From JBBRCX01 sp038204465 (GTDB lineage Bacteria > Planctomycetota > Phycisphaerae > Tepidisphaerales > Tepidisphaeraceae): a stretch of 26,680 nt of DNA. Position numbers and translations under genes: made by a program. Positions within the stretch are counted from its first letter, which is position 1; each line of letters begins with the position of its first letter. Under the pieces are notes generated by a model. The model did not search any database and was not told where the DNA came from. It saw nothing but the letters and a program-made list of their open reading frames with translations. The stretch spans positions 1-26,680 of the forward strand of contig JBBRCX010000065.1 in assembly GCA_038204465.1 (NCBI GenBank), written 5' to 3'. Positions 15,261-22,889 of this stretch are shown here, piece after piece.

Positions 15261-15335
15261 TCAACCGAACGGGCGAACGACGGATTGGGAGCGGGAATAG
15301 TCGAGCAGGGTTTCGGGGCCGAGGACGCCGCCTCC
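15261..15335 (-). pseudogene. C-terminal relic of a second aldehyde dehydrogenase gene
   Basis: Read on the minus strand, this stretch encodes GGGVLGPETLLDYSRSQSVV followed by RPFG and a TGA stop. That matches the last 24 residues of the intact aldehyde dehydrogenase at 16469 with one substitution (F for L). The DNA matches at 59 of 72 bases, with nearly all differences in silent third positions. Homology ends abruptly upstream of the GGG, about 50 bases from the stop of PhyH copy 2. No start or active-site region remains, so this is the stub of a deleted paralogue. Confidence 0.85.
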
Positions 15336-15383
15336 GACGATTTGCTGCACGCTGCGCCCGACCGCGGGGTAGGACTGCTCCGA

Positions 15384-16250
15384 CTACGATGGCTTCTTCT
15401 GCGCGTCCTGCATGATGCTGGTTCGGATGCGCTCGACGATCTTCTGGTGCACCCCCTCGGCGGGCACGTCCTCAGTCGGTGCGGGGAGTATCTCGAAATG
15501 CCCGTGCTCATCCTTGCCCCGCACCAACAGCGCCAGCGGCCTGCCGGGGCTGTCTTGCTTGACTTCCGTACTAATATAGCGGATTGCGATGCCGATCCGT
15601 GGGACGCTGCTCGTGTTGGCCTTGCTGCCGTGCACGATCCAGATGTGATGCAGGCTCATTTCCCCCGGTCCAAGTGCCAGGCACTTCGCATCGGACTCGT
15701 TCACATGCACCGCGATCTCCTGCCCGCGCGATAGCGCGTTATTCGGCGCATAGGTTTCCCGCTGCGGCATCATCGGGGTCTTGTGCGTCCCGGGAGCGAC
15801 CAGCAGTCCGCCGTTGATCTCGGTGCTCGGGTTCAGCGCCACCCATGCGGTCGCCACTTTGACCGGAGAAAGCTTCCAGTACGTTCCATCCTGGTGCCAG
15901 CCGACGAAAGCTTTATCCCCCGGCATCTTCGAGAACCAGTTGGTATTCCACGCCAGGATATTGGGTCCGATCAGTTTTTCGACCGTGTCGAGGATCTTCG
16001 GGTGGCGCGCGATGTCGTACACCCATCTCATCGCAAAGTGCGTCTCCGAATACACCTGAAACGTCTGGTTGGGCGTCATAGCGTCCAGCCGCGCGCGGTT
16101 GCGCTCAATGTAGGCGTTGTACAGGCCGAGGTAGCGCTGTACTTCCGCATCGCTCAGCACGCGTATGGGGCAGACAAATCCGTCGCGCTCGAATCGTTGG
16201 CGGATATCTTCGGAAGGCTCTACTTCCGCTTCGGCAGCGTATGTCGGCAT
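15384..16250 (-). CDS. Phytanoyl-CoA dioxygenase (PhyH) family protein, copy 2
   Basis: This 288-residue Fe(II)/2-oxoglutarate dioxygenase has metal ligands His119 and Asp121 in VGWHQDGTYW, a distal His in IWIVHGSKAN (about 210) and a 2-oxoglutarate Arg in VPRIGIAIRYI. The INGGLLVAPGTHK strand is typical of the family. It is longer than copy 1 and clearly diverged, so the two are not recent duplicates. ATG 16250 follows GGAGG with 4-base spacing; the frame is open far upstream, but that part is not protein-like. It lies 218 bases downstream of the aldehyde dehydrogenase, with nested inverted repeats in the gap. Confidence 0.9.
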   Translation of the reverse strand: MPTYAAEAEVEPSEDIRQRFERDGFVCPIRVLSDAEVQRYLGLYNAYIERNRARLDAMTPNQTFQVYSETHFAMRWVYDIARHPKILDTVEKLIGPNILAWNTNWFSKMPGDKAFVGWHQDGTYWKLSPVKVATAWVALNPSTEINGGLLVAPGTHKTPMMPQRETYAPNNALSRGQEIAVHVNESDAKCLALGPGEMSLHHIWIVHGSKANTSSVPRIGIAIRYISTEVKQDSPGRPLALLVRGKDEHGHFEILPAPTEDVPAEGVHQKIVERIRTSIMQDAQKKPS

Positions 16251-16260
16251 AGGTCCTCCA

Positions 16261-16393
16261 TCTCGGCCGCGGTTGACTCGTCCGATCGTAGCAAGTAAGC
16301 GGAAATGAGCGAGGAGCGAGAATAGGGACGCTCTCTTTCCGTAGAACGGGGACGCGGCGACGCAGCTCATTTCGGGAAGCGAAGCGGCCGAGA
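16261..16393. promoter_or_regulatory. Nested inverted repeats in the ALDH-PhyH gap
   Basis: Three stems are nested: TCTCGGCCGC (16261-16270) with GCGGCCGAGA (16384-16393), then GAAATGAGC (16302-16310) with GCTCATTTC (16365-16373), then GAGCG (16314-16318) with CGCTC (16329-16333). All three are perfect. The element begins 11 bases upstream of the PhyH copy 2 start codon, so it would lie in its leader. It may be a structured 5' UTR, a processing or termination element, or a small mobile repeat. Confidence 0.5.
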
Positions 16394-16468
16394 CAAGCGA
16401 AGCCGCCGGGACGGGTCCAATTGCCAGCCGGCGGAGTGCACGAATGTTGCCATCCCCGCGACGGGAAA

Positions 16469-17962
16469 CTAGCCGAGCGGGCGAACGACCGACTGGGACC
16501 GGGAGTAGTCGAGCAGCGTTTCCGGCCCCAGCACGCCTCCGCCGCAGCCGCTCAGGTTGCACCCGCCGTAGGGAATGCCGTGAGCGAAGACGTTGTGGGC
16601 GTTGATCCAGCTGTTGCCGGCGACCAGCGCCTCGGCGACGCGATTGGCGCGGTCCAGGTCAGAACTCCAGACGCTGTTGGCCAGGCCGTATCGGGAGCGG
16701 TTGACCAACTCAACCGCCTCGTCTTCCGTGCGAAACTTCATCAGGAACGCGGCGGGGCCGAAGATCTCCTCGCGTGCGCAGATATTGTCCGGCCCGCCTT
16801 CGAGCAGAGCGGGCTTGACGTAAAAGCCGCCTTCGTGGCCGGGCACGGAAGCAGGCCCGCCTTCGAGCACCGCGGTGGCGCCCTCGCTTCGGCCGCGCTC
16901 CAGGTAACCGAGCACGCGCTTGCGTTGTTTCTCGCTGACGACCGGGCCCATCGCGGTGCCCGGGTCGGAGCCATATCCGATGGAGACGCGGCGCAGGCGT
17001 TCCGCGGCCGCGGAGACGAGCTGGTCGTGAATCCGTTCCTGGACGAGCCAGCGCGTCGCGGTGCAGCAGACCTGGCCGCTGTTGAGAGTGATCGCGCCGC
17101 AAAGCGCCTCGGCGGTGGCGTTGACATCGACGTCGTCGAAGATCACGGCGGCGCCTTTGCCGCCGAGTTCCAGCTTGACCGGGACGAGGTTTCGGCCGCA
17201 GGCCTCGGCCACCTGGCGGCCAACTTCCGGAGAGCCGGTGAAGCTCATGCGTCGCACGCCCGGATGCCGCGACAGAGCGGCGCCGGCGGTTTCACCGAAG
17301 CCGGTCACGACGTTAACCACGCCAGGCGGCACGCCCGCTTCCTGGGAAAGGCGCGCGAAGTAAAGGGCCGTCAGGGGGGTGTCCTCGGCGGGCTTGATGA
17401 CGACGGTGTTCCCGGCCGCGAGCGCGGGAGAGACGCCCCAGCCGATGAGCAACACGGGAAAATTCCAGGGGATGATGAATCCGCACACCCCGTAAGGCGA
17501 TCGTACGGAGCGGGCGTCAAAACCGGGCACGGCGATCGGCTCGCGGCGGCGGGTATGGACGGAAAGGTCGGCATAATAGCGCAGCGTCTGCGCCACATTC
17601 GGCACATCAAACGCAGTCGGCTGAGCGACGGGCTTGCCGACGTCGAGGGACTCGAGCTGCGCCAATTCCGCGCGATGCTTGTCTACCAGGTCCGCGAGGC
17701 GATGGAGAATGACCGCCCGGTCGTTGGCCGGGAGACTCGCCCAGCCGCCGCGGCGGAACGCCTCCTCGGCGGCGCGGACGGCGCGATCGACGTCTTCGGC
17801 CTTCCCGGAGGCCACCGTCGCGATGACTTCGCCAGAGCCCGGGTCGCGGGTCTCAAACGTCTCGCCCGCCTGCGCCGGCGTCCATTTGCCGCCGATGAAC
17901 ATCTTCAGGGGCTGCTCCGACAGAAACTCTTTGACTTTGGGCAGCAACGTGGCGCTGGTCAT
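16469..17962 (-). CDS. NAD(P)-dependent aldehyde dehydrogenase
   Basis: This 497-residue protein of the ALDH superfamily is closest to the betaine-aldehyde/general aldehyde group and oxidises an aldehyde to the acid. Visible landmarks are the cofactor-loop motif IIPWNFPVLLIGW (about 155), NTVVIKPAEDTPLTA, SFTGSPEVG, the general-base Glu in LELGGKGA and the catalytic Cys in NSGQVCC (about 290). EEIFGPAAFLMKF and a complete C-terminus follow. AGGAG lies 7-8 bases before the ATG. It follows the C-N hydrolase by 55 bases in the same direction. Its last 24 residues reappear as a relic between the two PhyH genes. Confidence 0.95.
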   Translation of the reverse strand: MTSATLLPKVKEFLSEQPLKMFIGGKWTPAQAGETFETRDPGSGEVIATVASGKAEDVDRAVRAAEEAFRRGGWASLPANDRAVILHRLADLVDKHRAELAQLESLDVGKPVAQPTAFDVPNVAQTLRYYADLSVHTRRREPIAVPGFDARSVRSPYGVCGFIIPWNFPVLLIGWGVSPALAAGNTVVIKPAEDTPLTALYFARLSQEAGVPPGVVNVVTGFGETAGAALSRHPGVRRMSFTGSPEVGRQVAEACGRNLVPVKLELGGKGAAVIFDDVDVNATAEALCGAITLNSGQVCCTATRWLVQERIHDQLVSAAAERLRRVSIGYGSDPGTAMGPVVSEKQRKRVLGYLERGRSEGATAVLEGGPASVPGHEGGFYVKPALLEGGPDNICAREEIFGPAAFLMKFRTEDEAVELVNRSRYGLANSVWSSDLDRANRVAEALVAGNSWINAHNVFAHGIPYGGCNLSGCGGGVLGPETLLDYSRSQSVVRPLG

Positions 17963-18017
17963 GACGGATCTCCTCTCGAAGCGCGGAGTGAAACGATGGC
18001 TCTATCGGCCGCACTGA

Positions 18018-18947
18018 TTATACGCGTGCTGCACGGCCGCAGTGCGCCCGGCGCTCGTCGATCTCCCGGCGGCTCCGCTGCAGATAGTCGCGCAGCTCTT
18101 CCATGCCGTAATCATGCGCGAGGGTTCGCGCGCTGATGTCCGGCCGTTTCGCCTTCAGCACGAACCATCCCTCGCGTCCGAGCCGCTGCTCCTCGAGCAC
18201 GTCGTCGGCGCGATCGCGCAGTAGTTGGTCGCGCTTCTCGGAATTGAAGTTCTCGTGATAGATTCCGCGGTCCAGGTCGAGCGTCGCGCGCGAGACGTGG
18301 ATGCCGCCTGGCATTCCCTGTTCATCCAATACGCGGGCGCCGGTAATGTCGTACACTTGGCAATCGCCGGTGAGCGTCGAGGTGACGATGTAATAATGGT
18401 GATTGATCGCGTGCGCCTGGAGCGACGTGCCGCCGGAATAGGCGCTGGGCCAGATCACCAGTTCCGCGCCGCCCTCCGCCAGCGACTGCCAGATCGCGGG
18501 GAAATTGACGTCGAAGCAGATCGCCAGACCGAGCCGGCCGAAGTCGGTTTCGTAAACCGGGACGTCAGTCGCCGGCTCGACGCACGGCGTCAGGTCAAAC
18601 TCGGACCAGTACGGGTAGACCTTGTCATAAGCGCCCGCGACATCCCCGTGCCGATCGATCAGGACGGCGGTGTTGAACCGCCGCCCGCCTTCAACACGGT
18701 CGATGGGGCAGACGATATAGGCGTGATGCCGCCGCGCGAGCTTCGCCGCGGCGGACACCGTTTCTCCATCGAGCGGCTCAGGGTTCGACTGCCCGCGCCA
18801 AGTCTCCGGCAGGGCAATCAGGTCGGCGCCGCGCGCACCCTCTTGATCGAGGGCCCGCATCACATCGTGGAACGGCTGGTCCCGAAAGCAGAGGCTCACG
18901 ACCCGAACCGGCCGGCCAATTGTTTCCGCGTTTGCTATCGTGCTCAT
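18018..18947 (-). CDS. Carbon-nitrogen hydrolase (nitrilase superfamily)
   Basis: This 309-residue protein has the nitrilase catalytic triad: Glu48 in LIALPETW, Lys109 in YDKVYPYW and Cys144 in LAICFDVNFP. Members hydrolyse amides, carbamoyl compounds or nitriles; the Glu-Lys-Cys spacing fits the aliphatic amidase/N-carbamoyl amidase range. The long charged C-terminal extension (about 240-309) is beyond the core fold. ATG 18947 has GGAGG at 6-base spacing and is chosen although the frame is open to 19604. It lies 32 bases downstream of the D-glutamate-cyclase-like gene and upstream of the aldehyde dehydrogenase, which suggests a pathway that releases ammonia or an amine. Confidence 0.93.
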   Translation of the reverse strand: MSTIANAETIGRPVRVVSLCFRDQPFHDVMRALDQEGARGADLIALPETWRGQSNPEPLDGETVSAAAKLARRHHAYIVCPIDRVEGGRRFNTAVLIDRHGDVAGAYDKVYPYWSEFDLTPCVEPATDVPVYETDFGRLGLAICFDVNFPAIWQSLAEGGAELVIWPSAYSGGTSLQAHAINHHYYIVTSTLTGDCQVYDITGARVLDEQGMPGGIHVSRATLDLDRGIYHENFNSEKRDQLLRDRADDVLEEQRLGREGWFVLKAKRPDISARTLAHDYGMEELRDYLQRSRREIDERRAHCGRAARV

Positions 18948-18979
18948 TGAGGTCCTCCGGCAGTGCCGGCCGCGTTGCA

Positions 18980-19741
18980 TCATGGGATGCAGATCTCGTC
19001 GGCTTTGAGGTCGGTGATGAAGGCGTGCGCCGGCGCGTGGGTGACCATGAGGTCCGGCTTGCACGCGAGGGCAACGGTCTGCGGCGTAACGCCGCACGCC
19101 CAGAATACCGGCATGACTCCCTTGGGGATCGCGCGGACGGGCTGGCCATGAATCGGGTTCTCCAGATCGGCGCCGATCTGTTCGGGGTCTCCGACATGAA
19201 TGGGCGCGCCGTGGTTGAAGGGGAAACGAGCGGTCAGTTGCGCCGCGATCACCGCGTGCGCGGGCGACATCCAGCGCATGGTTACCACCAGCGGCCCGGC
19301 GAAACGGCCCGCGGGAACGGTGGGCAGCTTCGTATTCAGGACCCAGACCTCTTTGGTCTGCGGAACGCCGGCGCGCACGAGGGCGTCGTCGAAGGTCAGG
19401 CTGGAGCCGATGAGGAAGCCGACGCTGTCGTCTTGCCACAAGTGCCGGATGTCGGGCACATCGTCCTCGCGCACGCCGCGCCGGTAGACGGCGTAGCGCG
19501 CCAGGTCCGTGCGCAAGTCCGCGCCGGGCGCTGCGCGGCGGGGCTCGGGGTCGCCCGCCTCGGTGATGTCCACCAGCGGGCAGGGCTTGGGGTTGCGCTG
19601 GCAATAGACGATGAAGTCATACGCATCAGCCCTGGGAAGCACGACGAGATTGCACTGCACGAATCCCGGGACGCGAAACTGCGTCGGCCCGGTCCAGGTA
19701 CCGGAGCGCATCGCCATGCGGGCTTCCTGTGCGGCGGTCAT
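18980..19741 (-). CDS. D-glutamate cyclase / putative hydro-lyase family (DUF1445)
   Basis: This 253-residue protein contains the family's signature VFWACGVTPQ near residue 220, with PFNHGAPIHVGDP and SLTFDDALVRAG upstream. These identify the DUF1445 group that includes mammalian mitochondrial D-glutamate cyclase (5-oxo-D-proline to D-glutamate) and many bacterial proteins named putative hydro-lyase. Its ATG overlaps the stop of the upstream sugar-isomerase gene as ATGA, a sign of translational coupling. Bacterial relatives often neighbour amide- or lactam-processing genes, which fits the C-N hydrolase next door. The actual substrate is unknown. Confidence 0.9.
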   Translation of the reverse strand: MTAAQEARMAMRSGTWTGPTQFRVPGFVQCNLVVLPRADAYDFIVYCQRNPKPCPLVDITEAGDPEPRRAAPGADLRTDLARYAVYRRGVREDDVPDIRHLWQDDSVGFLIGSSLTFDDALVRAGVPQTKEVWVLNTKLPTVPAGRFAGPLVVTMRWMSPAHAVIAAQLTARFPFNHGAPIHVGDPEQIGADLENPIHGQPVRAIPKGVMPVFWACGVTPQTVALACKPDLMVTHAPAHAFITDLKADEICIP

Positions 19742-20562
19742 CTCAGGATGCTCCTCAGGTAAGCGAGGTCAATGGCGGCAGCCTTACCGATCCGCTCCGG
19801 ATCCATGTAGCCGTCAACCTCGCCATGATACGCGAGAGGCCCGTCATAGCCGATTTGCCTTAAAAGTTGCACGGCCTGAGCCCAGTCGACGAGCCCCTCG
19901 TGCAAGAGCGGCATCACCTTCTTCCACTTCAGGGCGGCGCCTGATCCCGGCTGCGGCAACCTTTCGTAGGCCGCGTTTTTGACGCCGACCATGCGAAGGT
20001 ATCCGCGGACGATGTCCAGCGCCATCGGGAGGTCTTCGCCGTCGAAGGCAAGGTGAGCGGGGTCGAGGTAGACGGCGACGTGCCGCGGGTCCAGCCCGCG
20101 GACGAGGTGCATCACGCCGGATGCGTTGGAGCCGTAGATCGCGTCGCTGTGGGTGTGAACGAGCGTGCACAGCCCGAGTTTTCGGCCGATGGTTTCGAGC
20201 GCGGCCAGTTCCATCCGGTGTTGTTCCACCGCGTCCCAGTAATGCTGGTCGGGCTTCCAGAACCAATACCCAAGCTTGATGAACGGCACGCCGGCGTCCG
20301 CGCATGCGGCATAGACGGCCTGCAGTCCTGGATGCTCGGGGTCGGTCCAATTCGTTTCAAGCGTAACCAGCGGCACGGACAGGCCGGCGCGCCGCCATGA
20401 CTCGACGGCGCGCGGCAGCTCGGCCCGCGCGTTTTCGGGATTGATGCAGTGCCCGGCGCGAACGGCGAGGTCGAGCCCGTCAAACCCGAGCCGCTTCGCG
20501 CTCTCGCCCAGCTGCTCGACACCCAGTCCACGGAGAAACTTCGTAAAGAAGATGACCTGCAC
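19738..20562 (-). CDS. Sugar phosphate isomerase/epimerase (TIM-barrel, AP-endonuclease-like fold)
   Basis: This 274-residue protein of the xylose-isomerase-like TIM-barrel family starts with LGESAKRLGFDGLDLAVRAG. The metal-site motifs follow: VTLETNW, LVHTHSDAIYGS (His), VYLDPAHLAFDG (Asp/His) and a late YHGEVDGY (Glu). Such enzymes isomerise or epimerise keto-sugars, inosose or hydroxypyruvate derivatives. The GTG start at 20562 has GAGG about 9 bases upstream. It lies 23 bases after the Gfo/Idh/MocA gene, the classic partner for this family in inositol- or sugar-oxidation pathways, and overlaps the next gene by 4 bases. Confidence 0.9.
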   Translation of the reverse strand: MQVIFFTKFLRGLGVEQLGESAKRLGFDGLDLAVRAGHCINPENARAELPRAVESWRRAGLSVPLVTLETNWTDPEHPGLQAVYAACADAGVPFIKLGYWFWKPDQHYWDAVEQHRMELAALETIGRKLGLCTLVHTHSDAIYGSNASGVMHLVRGLDPRHVAVYLDPAHLAFDGEDLPMALDIVRGYLRMVGVKNAAYERLPQPGSGAALKWKKVMPLLHEGLVDWAQAVQLLRQIGYDGPLAYHGEVDGYMDPERIGKAAAIDLAYLRSILR

Positions 20563-20585
20563 GGCGTGCTACCTCGGGCAGATTT

Positions 20586-21566
20586 TCAATCGCCTTTCAA
20601 CACCGCCGCCGCCAGAATCTGCTCGGCGACGCGCATCGTTTTTAGGCAGTCGGAGAATGGGGAGCTCGTCACCTGCCGCCCGGACTTGATCGAATCGATA
20701 AACTCGCGGTTCTTGGCGCGAAATCCGCCGTAGATGTAGAGCTCGTCGCCGCCGGCTACCTCGCGCGTATCGTACTCGACGCCCTCGTAATCGCCTTCGG
20801 CATACAGGCGGGCCTTGCCCTCCACCTCCGCGTCGGCATAGACCCCGGGCCCGTGCATCTGCACGCGGAAGACGCGCCGGCCGCTGCACCAGCTATTGAC
20901 CGTCATTCCGGTGGAGCCGTTGTCGAACTGCAGGGTTGCGCCGATCCAGTTGATGTCGGGGACACCGACGCGCTTGCAGCGCGACTCCACGCCAACCACC
21001 TCGCCGCCGCACATCCAGCGTACGGTGTCGATGGAGTGGACGCAGTCGTCCATCATATGCCCGCGCGAGCTCAGGTCGGGCTCGATGCGGTACTTGAAGA
21101 ACTCGCACACCGCATGGACGATCGGCCCGCGCTTCGCGCACTCGTCGCGCAGGAGCCGCAGGAGCGGCGCGCTGCGGCGCTGGTGCCCTACCTGGGTGAT
21201 GTTTCCGTGCCTGGCCGCGAGGTGGGCCAGCACTTCCGCCTGGTGCATGGTGATGCCCATGGGCTTTTCGATGAACAGCGGCAAGCCCTGTTGCAGCACC
21301 AACACCCAGATGTCGAACATGATATTGGGCTGGCCGATTACGTAGACGCCGTCGGGCTTGGTCTGCTCGATCATTCGACGGTAGTCGGTGAAGCGGGCAT
21401 CGATGTTCCAGCGCTGGGCGGTCTCGCGCAGGCGCTGCTCGTCGAGGTCGCACACACCCACGATGCGCACGTCATCGAAGCCGGCCAGCGACGGGTAATG
21501 GACCTGGTTGGCCATGCTGCCGGCGCCAACCACCGCGATGCTGACTTGTTTATGTGGATCGGCCAT
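20586..21566 (-). CDS. Gfo/Idh/MocA family NAD(P)-dependent oxidoreductase
   Basis: This 326-residue sugar- or cyclitol-type dehydrogenase has a Rossmann motif SIAVVGAGSMANQVHYP (residues 8-24). The catalytic-region signature FIEKPMG (about 98, with the conserved Glu-Lys-Pro) and the second-domain motif DDCVHSIDTVRWMCG (about 173-187) are both present. GAGG lies just before the ATG. It is the first large gene of the co-directional series leading to the PhyH genes, so it probably starts the chemistry by oxidising a sugar-like hydroxyl. The substrate cannot be inferred. Confidence 0.93.
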   Translation of the reverse strand: MADPHKQVSIAVVGAGSMANQVHYPSLAGFDDVRIVGVCDLDEQRLRETAQRWNIDARFTDYRRMIEQTKPDGVYVIGQPNIMFDIWVLVLQQGLPLFIEKPMGITMHQAEVLAHLAARHGNITQVGHQRRSAPLLRLLRDECAKRGPIVHAVCEFFKYRIEPDLSSRGHMMDDCVHSIDTVRWMCGGEVVGVESRCKRVGVPDINWIGATLQFDNGSTGMTVNSWCSGRRVFRVQMHGPGVYADAEVEGKARLYAEGDYEGVEYDTREVAGGDELYIYGGFRAKNREFIDSIKSGRQVTSSPFSDCLKTMRVAEQILAAAVLKGD

Positions 21567-21647
21567 GCCGCCTCAACGTCAAAGCGCAGGCTCGCTACGT
21601 TGTCGAAGCAACCAGGCGCGATGTGCGGACATTCAGTGGAGTGATTC

Positions 21648-21890
21648 TCAAACTTTGGTCGTTCTTGTTTCCAGGCGACTGGCCAGGGCCCGCCCGGTTG
21701 CCAGAAGACGTGCATTGCCCTCGACGAGGAGAATGAGCAGTTTGCGATCGTCAAGCGACTGCAAGGCGGCGTTGGTTTCGGCGTCGGAATAGCCCAGAGT
21801 CTGCCCGACCTGCCGGCAGTGGAAATAATCGCCCGCGCCGGTCGCGAGACTTGCAGCCACCAGATATCGTTGTGAATTGCTCATTCCCAT
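21648..21890 (-). CDS. Small winged-helix-like protein
   Basis: This 80-residue protein reads MGMSNSQRYLVAAS at the start. It then has a helix-turn-helix-like pattern (FHCRQVGQTLGYSDAETNAA, then LQSLDDRKLLILLVE) and a closing helix TGRALASRL. The layout resembles a small winged-helix DNA-binding domain of the MarR/ArsR-like kind, but I see no diagnostic family motif. ATG 21890 has GGGAA about 6 bases upstream; a second ATG is at 21884. It lies 81 bases upstream of, and co-directional with, the dehydrogenase gene, so a local regulatory role for the cluster is a reasonable guess. Confidence 0.65.
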   Translation of the reverse strand: MGMSNSQRYLVAASLATGAGDYFHCRQVGQTLGYSDAETNAALQSLDDRKLLILLVEGNARLLATGRALASRLETRTTKV

Positions 21891-21950
21891 GCTGATTCCC
21901 GCTTTCTGCCGCCCTATGCGAAGCGGCGTGCTGTGATCTGAGGCACGACC

Positions 21951-21956
21951 ATTGTA
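21951..21956 (-). promoter_or_regulatory. Possible -10 box (TACAAT) for the cluster
   Basis: TACAAT on the minus strand lies about 60 bases upstream of the winged-helix gene. The best hexamer 17 bases further upstream, TCGTTA, matches the -35 consensus at only three positions. Treat it as a candidate only. Confidence 0.3.
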
Positions 21957-22048
21957 CGGCGCGGCGCATGGATTAACGAGCGCAGCGCAGCATTTAGTGC
22001 CAAACATGGCAGCGATATTTCGCTGGCTATTGGGCGGGAAGCTGCTAT

Positions 22049-22112
22049 GGTGCGGGTGGTAAGTTCGACGAACGAGTCTCCGGTTCGAGCCCGCCTGTTC
22101 GGTTCCCGCACC
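22049..22112 (+). ncRNA. Possible structured leader upstream of the RRM gene
   Basis: GGTGCGGG (22049-22056) pairs perfectly with CCCGCACC (22105-22112). The 48-base interior contains several GTTCG/CGAAC complementary pentamers that allow alternative inner stems. It lies about 107 bases upstream of the RRM protein start. Structured leaders are known for cold-responsive mRNAs, but the expression of this element is inference. It does not fold as a tRNA. Confidence 0.35.
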
Positions 22113-22218
22113 TGACGCCCTGTCGCCCTCCTACCTTCCTGGCCTGAACGAAGGCCCTTTCGCCATTCTGCCCGGAAAGTAAAACGCGGGCGCATGATGC
22201 CTATCACAGGAGTTTTCC

Positions 22219-22545
22219 ATGGGCAGCAAGTTGTATGTCGGGAACCTGAGTTACGAAGTAACCGGTTCGGATCTGGAACAGTTGTTTTCGCCGCACGGCG
22301 CGGTGCAGAGCGCGGAGGTCATCTCCGATCGCGACACCAACCGGAGCAAAGGCTTCGGCTTCGTTCAGATGAGCTCTGACGAGGACGCGCAGAAGGCGAT
22401 CAGCGCGCTGAACGGCCAGGAGCAATGGGGCCGGGCCCTGACCGTAAATGAGGCCAAGCCGCGCGAAGATCGAAGCCCGCGCAGCGGCGGTGGCCGGTCG
22501 GGTGGCGCAAGCGGCAACAGCGGCTTCGGCCGCAGCCGCGCGTAA
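22219..22545 (+). CDS. RRM-domain RNA-binding protein
   Basis: This 108-residue protein has one RNA recognition motif: RNP2 LYVGNL at residues 5-10 and RNP1 KGFGFVQM at 44-51, with aromatic contacts conserved. A glycine/serine/arginine-rich tail (about 82-108) follows. Such single-RRM glycine-rich proteins occur in cyanobacteria, planctomycetes and other bacteria and are often cold-induced; they bind single-stranded RNA in the cytoplasm. AGGAG precedes the ATG by about 7 bases. The next small gene follows after 99 bases. A possible structured leader lies upstream. Confidence 0.95.
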   Translation: MGSKLYVGNLSYEVTGSDLEQLFSPHGAVQSAEVISDRDTNRSKGFGFVQMSSDEDAQKAISALNGQEQWGRALTVNEAKPREDRSPRSGGGRSGGASGNSGFGRSRA

Positions 22546-22644
22546 CCGCAATGCCAAGGCATGGCCGAGGCCGCACAGGAGTCGGAGAGTATCGGGCGGC
22601 GCTCGGCTGTGTCGGGGCTTATCGAGTATCGGGAGGGATGAACC

Positions 22645-22860
22645 TTGCGCTTCGAGTTGCTCCGGTGGCAACAGAACCTGGTGACGCGCCTCGAGCGCGG
22701 GCTGGGCCGGGAATTGATCTCCGCGGACTTCCAGTGCATCGCATGGAACGACGCCGCTGAGACCCTCACGGTGGCCTCGCCGCTGCTGCGTGAGTTGAGA
22801 CACTGCGGCCTCATTTCGAACACCTTCCGCAGCCAGCATCACAGCCTGACTTCCGAATAA
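22645..22860 (+). CDS. Small hypothetical protein with a TTG start
   Basis: This 71-residue protein starts RFELLRWQQNLVTRLERGL after its initiator and has a mixed alpha/beta, non-repetitive composition. A TTG start at 22645 has GGGAGGG at 7-base spacing. An ATG lying between belongs to a different frame whose product is arginine-rich and not protein-like. I recognise no family. It follows the RRM gene in the same direction and may share its transcript. Confidence 0.5.
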   Translation: MRFELLRWQQNLVTRLERGLGRELISADFQCIAWNDAAETLTVASPLLRELRHCGLISNTFRSQHHSLTSE

Positions 22861-22889
22861 TTGAAGCCGACGCGCGGGGAGCGCTGGAG

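Larger units (their letters stand above)
21891..22218. other. Divergent intergenic region, 328 bases
   Basis: This gap separates the minus-strand cluster from the plus-strand RRM gene and must hold the promoters of both. On the minus strand TACAAT (21951-21956) is a fair -10 candidate for the winged-helix gene, with only a poor -35 (TCGTTA). On the plus side lies a 64-base inverted-repeat element (22049-22112). No open frame here looks coding. Confidence 0.5.

Noticed and set aside
16421..18136. Open frame of 571 codons on the plus strand
   Set aside because: It is antisense to the aldehyde dehydrogenase, whose catalytic motifs are intact; the plus-strand product is alanine/arginine-rich without motifs.
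18948..19604. N-terminal extension of the nitrilase frame
   Set aside because: It is arginine/proline-rich and overlaps the DUF1445 gene out of frame; the ATG at 18947 has a good GGAGG site.
22032..22112. tRNA-like stretch (ggttcgagcccgcc plus complementary ends)
   Set aside because: The T-loop-like GGTTCGA is present, but no arrangement gives a 5-bp T stem next to a 7-bp acceptor stem, a D arm or an anticodon arm.
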